NCBI GenBank assembly: GCA_016198805.1
Contig: JACQHU010000098.1
Coordinates: 1 to 17,073, forward strand
Direction: 5' to 3'
Length of the DNA stretch: 17,073 bases
Source: Armatimonadota bacterium
GTDB lineage: Bacteria > Sysuimicrobiota > Sysuimicrobiia > Sysuimicrobiales > Humicultoraceae
Part shown: positions 15,502 to 17,073 of the stretch, piece after piece
Position numbering within the stretch: the first letter of the stretch is position 1
How the letters are laid out: each line of letters begins with the position of its first letter
Translations under genes and position numbers: made by a program
Notes under the pieces: generated by a model
Seen by the model: the letters and a program-made list of their open reading frames with translations, nothing else
What the model was told of the DNA's origin: nothing
The model's database searches: none

Positions 15502-16893
15502 ATGACGGCGTCCCCCGGCCCGGACATCATGGCGTACATCGACACGCACCAGGCGCAGCACCTGGAGCGCGTCCGGACCTTCGTCCGCCAGCCCAGCATC
15601 AGCGCCGACGGCACCGGCATCGCCGCCATGGCCGATCTGGTGGCGGCGACGATTCGCGAAGTCGGCGGATCGGCGGAGGTCGTCCCGACCGCCGGCCACC
15701 CCGCTGTGCTGGGGCGGCTGGAGGCCGGCGCGCCGAAGACGCTGCTCTTCTACGGCATGTACGACGTCCAGCCGGTGGAAGGTGAAGACTGGACGGTGCC
15801 GCCGTTCGCCGGCGAGGTCGTCGAATTGCCGGCGCACGGTCCCTCGGTGGTCGCGCGGGGCGTGTTCAACTCGAAGGGCCCCATGGCCGGCTTCTTCAAT
15901 GCGCTGGCGGCATACCGCGTACTGGGCGCGCCCCCGCCGGTCAACGTGCTCTTCCTGATCGAAGGTGAGGAAGAACTCGGCAGCCGGAACCTGCCGGAGG
16001 TCGTGGCGGCCCACCGTGAGGTCCTGCGCGCGGACGCCGCCTACTTCGCGTCCTTCTCCCAGGATGCCCGCGGCATCCCCGCCCTGTACCTGGGCGTGAA
16101 GGGCATCATCTTCATGGAACTGGTCTGCCGCGGCGGCGCCTGGGGCGGCCCGCAGACCCGGATGATCCACGGGAGCAACGCCGTCTGGATCGGCAGCCCG
16201 ACCTGGCGGCTGCTCCAGGCCCTGGCCTCGATGATGGGCCGCGACGAGCAGATCCTGATCGACGGGTTCTACGATGAAGTGGCGGACCTGAACCCCGACG
16301 AGGAGCACCTGCTCCAGCGGCTGGCCGAAGTGTTCGACGAACGCACGTTCCTGGCGCAGAACGACGTGCAGCGGTTCAGGCTGGAAGGCCACGGCGAGAC
16401 GCTGCTGCGGAACTACCTGACGCTGCCCACGCTGAACATCGACGGCCTGGCATCGGGCTGGGTGGGCCCGGGGTCCAAGACGGTGCTGCCGCACGAGGCG
16501 CGGGCGCGCGTGGACATCCGGCTGGTGCCGCACATGGACATCGAGCGCACCCTCCAGCGGCTCCGCCGTCACCTGGACGCGCAGGGCTACGCCGACATCG
16601 AGATTCACCGCTGGGAAGCCTACCCCTGGGCGCAGACGCCGTGGCGGAGCCCGGCGGTCCAGGCGCTGGTGGCGGCGATCCGCGACCAGGGCATCGAGCC
16701 CTACGCCTGGCCCCGGATCGCCGGCAGCGCGCCGATGTACCTGTTCTCGGATGTGTTGAAGATGCCGTTCGTGATGGGCGGGCTGGGCCACGGCGGCCGG
16801 GCGCACAGCCCGAACGAGTACGCGACAGTGACCGGGCTGCGGCTGTTCGAGCGGTCGGTGGCGGGGTTTCTGCAGCGGTTCGGGGAGATGTAA
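15502..16893 (+). CDS. M20-fold peptidase-like protein lacking most metal ligands
   Basis: Resembles M20 dipeptidases (carnosinase-like): the metal-site frame FYGMYDVQP, RGVFNSKG, EGEEELGS and AHSPNE is recognisable, with a lid/dimerisation domain in the middle (IHGSN...) and 463 residues in all. Three of five metal ligands are replaced: the His of HxD is Met86, the bridging Asp is Asn123, and the third-site Asp aligns with Ser184 (Asp188 is nearby if the alignment shifts). The catalytic Glu pair (157-158) and the last ligand His435 remain. No frameshift or stop interrupts it, so it may have a non-hydrolytic or altered activity. Start is uncertain: ATG 15502 or ATG 15529, both without a clear Shine-Dalgarno. 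It lies 10 bases after the SDR gene, probably coupled. Confidence 0.85.
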   Translation: MTASPGPDIMAYIDTHQAQHLERVRTFVRQPSISADGTGIAAMADLVAATIREVGGSAEVVPTAGHPAVLGRLEAGAPKTLLFYGMYDVQPVEGEDWTVPPFAGEVVELPAHGPSVVARGVFNSKGPMAGFFNALAAYRVLGAPPPVNVLFLIEGEEELGSRNLPEVVAAHREVLRADAAYFASFSQDARGIPALYLGVKGIIFMELVCRGGAWGGPQTRMIHGSNAVWIGSPTWRLLQALASMMGRDEQILIDGFYDEVADLNPDEEHLLQRLAEVFDERTFLAQNDVQRFRLEGHGETLLRNYLTLPTLNIDGLASGWVGPGSKTVLPHEARARVDIRLVPHMDIERTLQRLRRHLDAQGYADIEIHRWEAYPWAQTPWRSPAVQALVAAIRDQGIEPYAWPRIAGSAPMYLFSDVLKMPFVMGGLGHGGRAHSPNEYATVTGLRLFERSVAGFLQRFGEM

Positions 16894-17073
16894 ATGGATC
16901 GGTTCACTGAGATCCCGATCATTGGTGGGCTGTTCGAGGTCATCGCGGTCTACCTGCGGCTGACCGGAGCGATCATCCGCCGCCCGTTCGCCTTCGCCCG
17001 ACAGACCGATTTCGCTGATCCGCGGGAACCCCGGCAGGCGCTCCGATACCTGCTGGCCAGCGTGGTGGTGTCC
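16894..17073 (+). CDS. Putative membrane protein, partial (possibly Yip1-like)
   Basis: An open frame from ATG 16894 to the window end gives 60 residues beginning MDRFTEIPIIGGLFEVIAVY. GGGGAG (16882-16887) lies six bases upstream, inside the last codons of the M20-like gene, and the start directly abuts that gene's stop, indicating cotranscription. A hydrophobic or amphipathic segment (8-28), a basic aromatic stretch IIRRPFAFARQ, then PRQALRYLLASVVVS entering a membrane segment, recall the start of Yip1-domain proteins, but this is only an impression. The 3' end lies outside the window. Confidence 0.6.
   Translation, partial: MDRFTEIPIIGGLFEVIAVYLRLTGAIIRRPFAFARQTDFADPREPRQALRYLLASVVVS

Noticed and set aside
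15289..16806. Minus-strand open frame of about 500 codons opposite the M20-like gene
   Set aside because: Antisense shadow composition; the plus strand encodes a recognisable fold.

Overview
The window is GC-rich bacterial chromosome (roughly two-thirds G+C by eye), densely packed and almost entirely coding. The order rpsF-ssb-rpsR-DUF2232(yybS)-rplI-dnaB is the arrangement familiar from Bacillota and related Terrabacteria. With the high GC and Gram-positive-style start signals (many GTG starts, strong GGAGG sites), it suggests a high-GC monoderm-like or candidate-phylum Terrabacteria lineage; I cannot name the species. No rRNA, tRNA, CRISPR array, insertion sequence or phage gene is visible. 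No gene-free stretch exceeds 300 bases; the longest are 4894-5109, 7688-7950 and 12318-12514, all described below.

Layout. 1-3753: a large membrane-anchored diguanylate cyclase with about five GAF domains. 3799-4893: the YchF/EngD NTPase. 4914-7687: a ribosomal/replication operon with a consensus promoter and a structured leader, encoding S6, SSB, S18, a DUF2232 membrane protein and L9. 7688-7950: a regulatory region holding four helically phased TTATCCCCA-type repeats (DnaA-box-like) and a promoter. 7951-10296: replicative helicase DnaB, split by a 326-residue intein in its Walker A loop. 10336-11478: citrate synthase. 11514-12317 (minus): an alpha/beta hydrolase convergent with citrate synthase. 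Rightward from 12515: a FliA/WhiG-type sigma factor, a sensor-less LytS-like histidine kinase, a LytTR response regulator, an SDR-fold protein, an M20-fold protein and the start of a small, possibly Yip1-like, membrane protein, with overlaps or very short gaps.

How the parts may fit. The left and central parts are housekeeping: second-messenger signalling, ribosome and replication functions, and entry into the TCA cycle. The right-hand block is the unusual part. A sigma factor whose ribosome-binding site is buried in a strong predicted mRNA hairpin leads a compact kinase/regulator pair, followed by two adjacent enzymes that both lack most of their family's catalytic residues: the SDR has lost Tyr, Lys and Asn of its tetrad, and the M20 protein has lost three of five metal ligands. 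Both otherwise look well-preserved, so this may be a divergent functional pair rather than decay. Other points of interest are the degenerate-endonuclease DnaB intein with a cysteine next to its C-terminal splice junction, the phased repeats ahead of dnaB, and the rpsF leader with tandem anti-Shine-Dalgarno segments.
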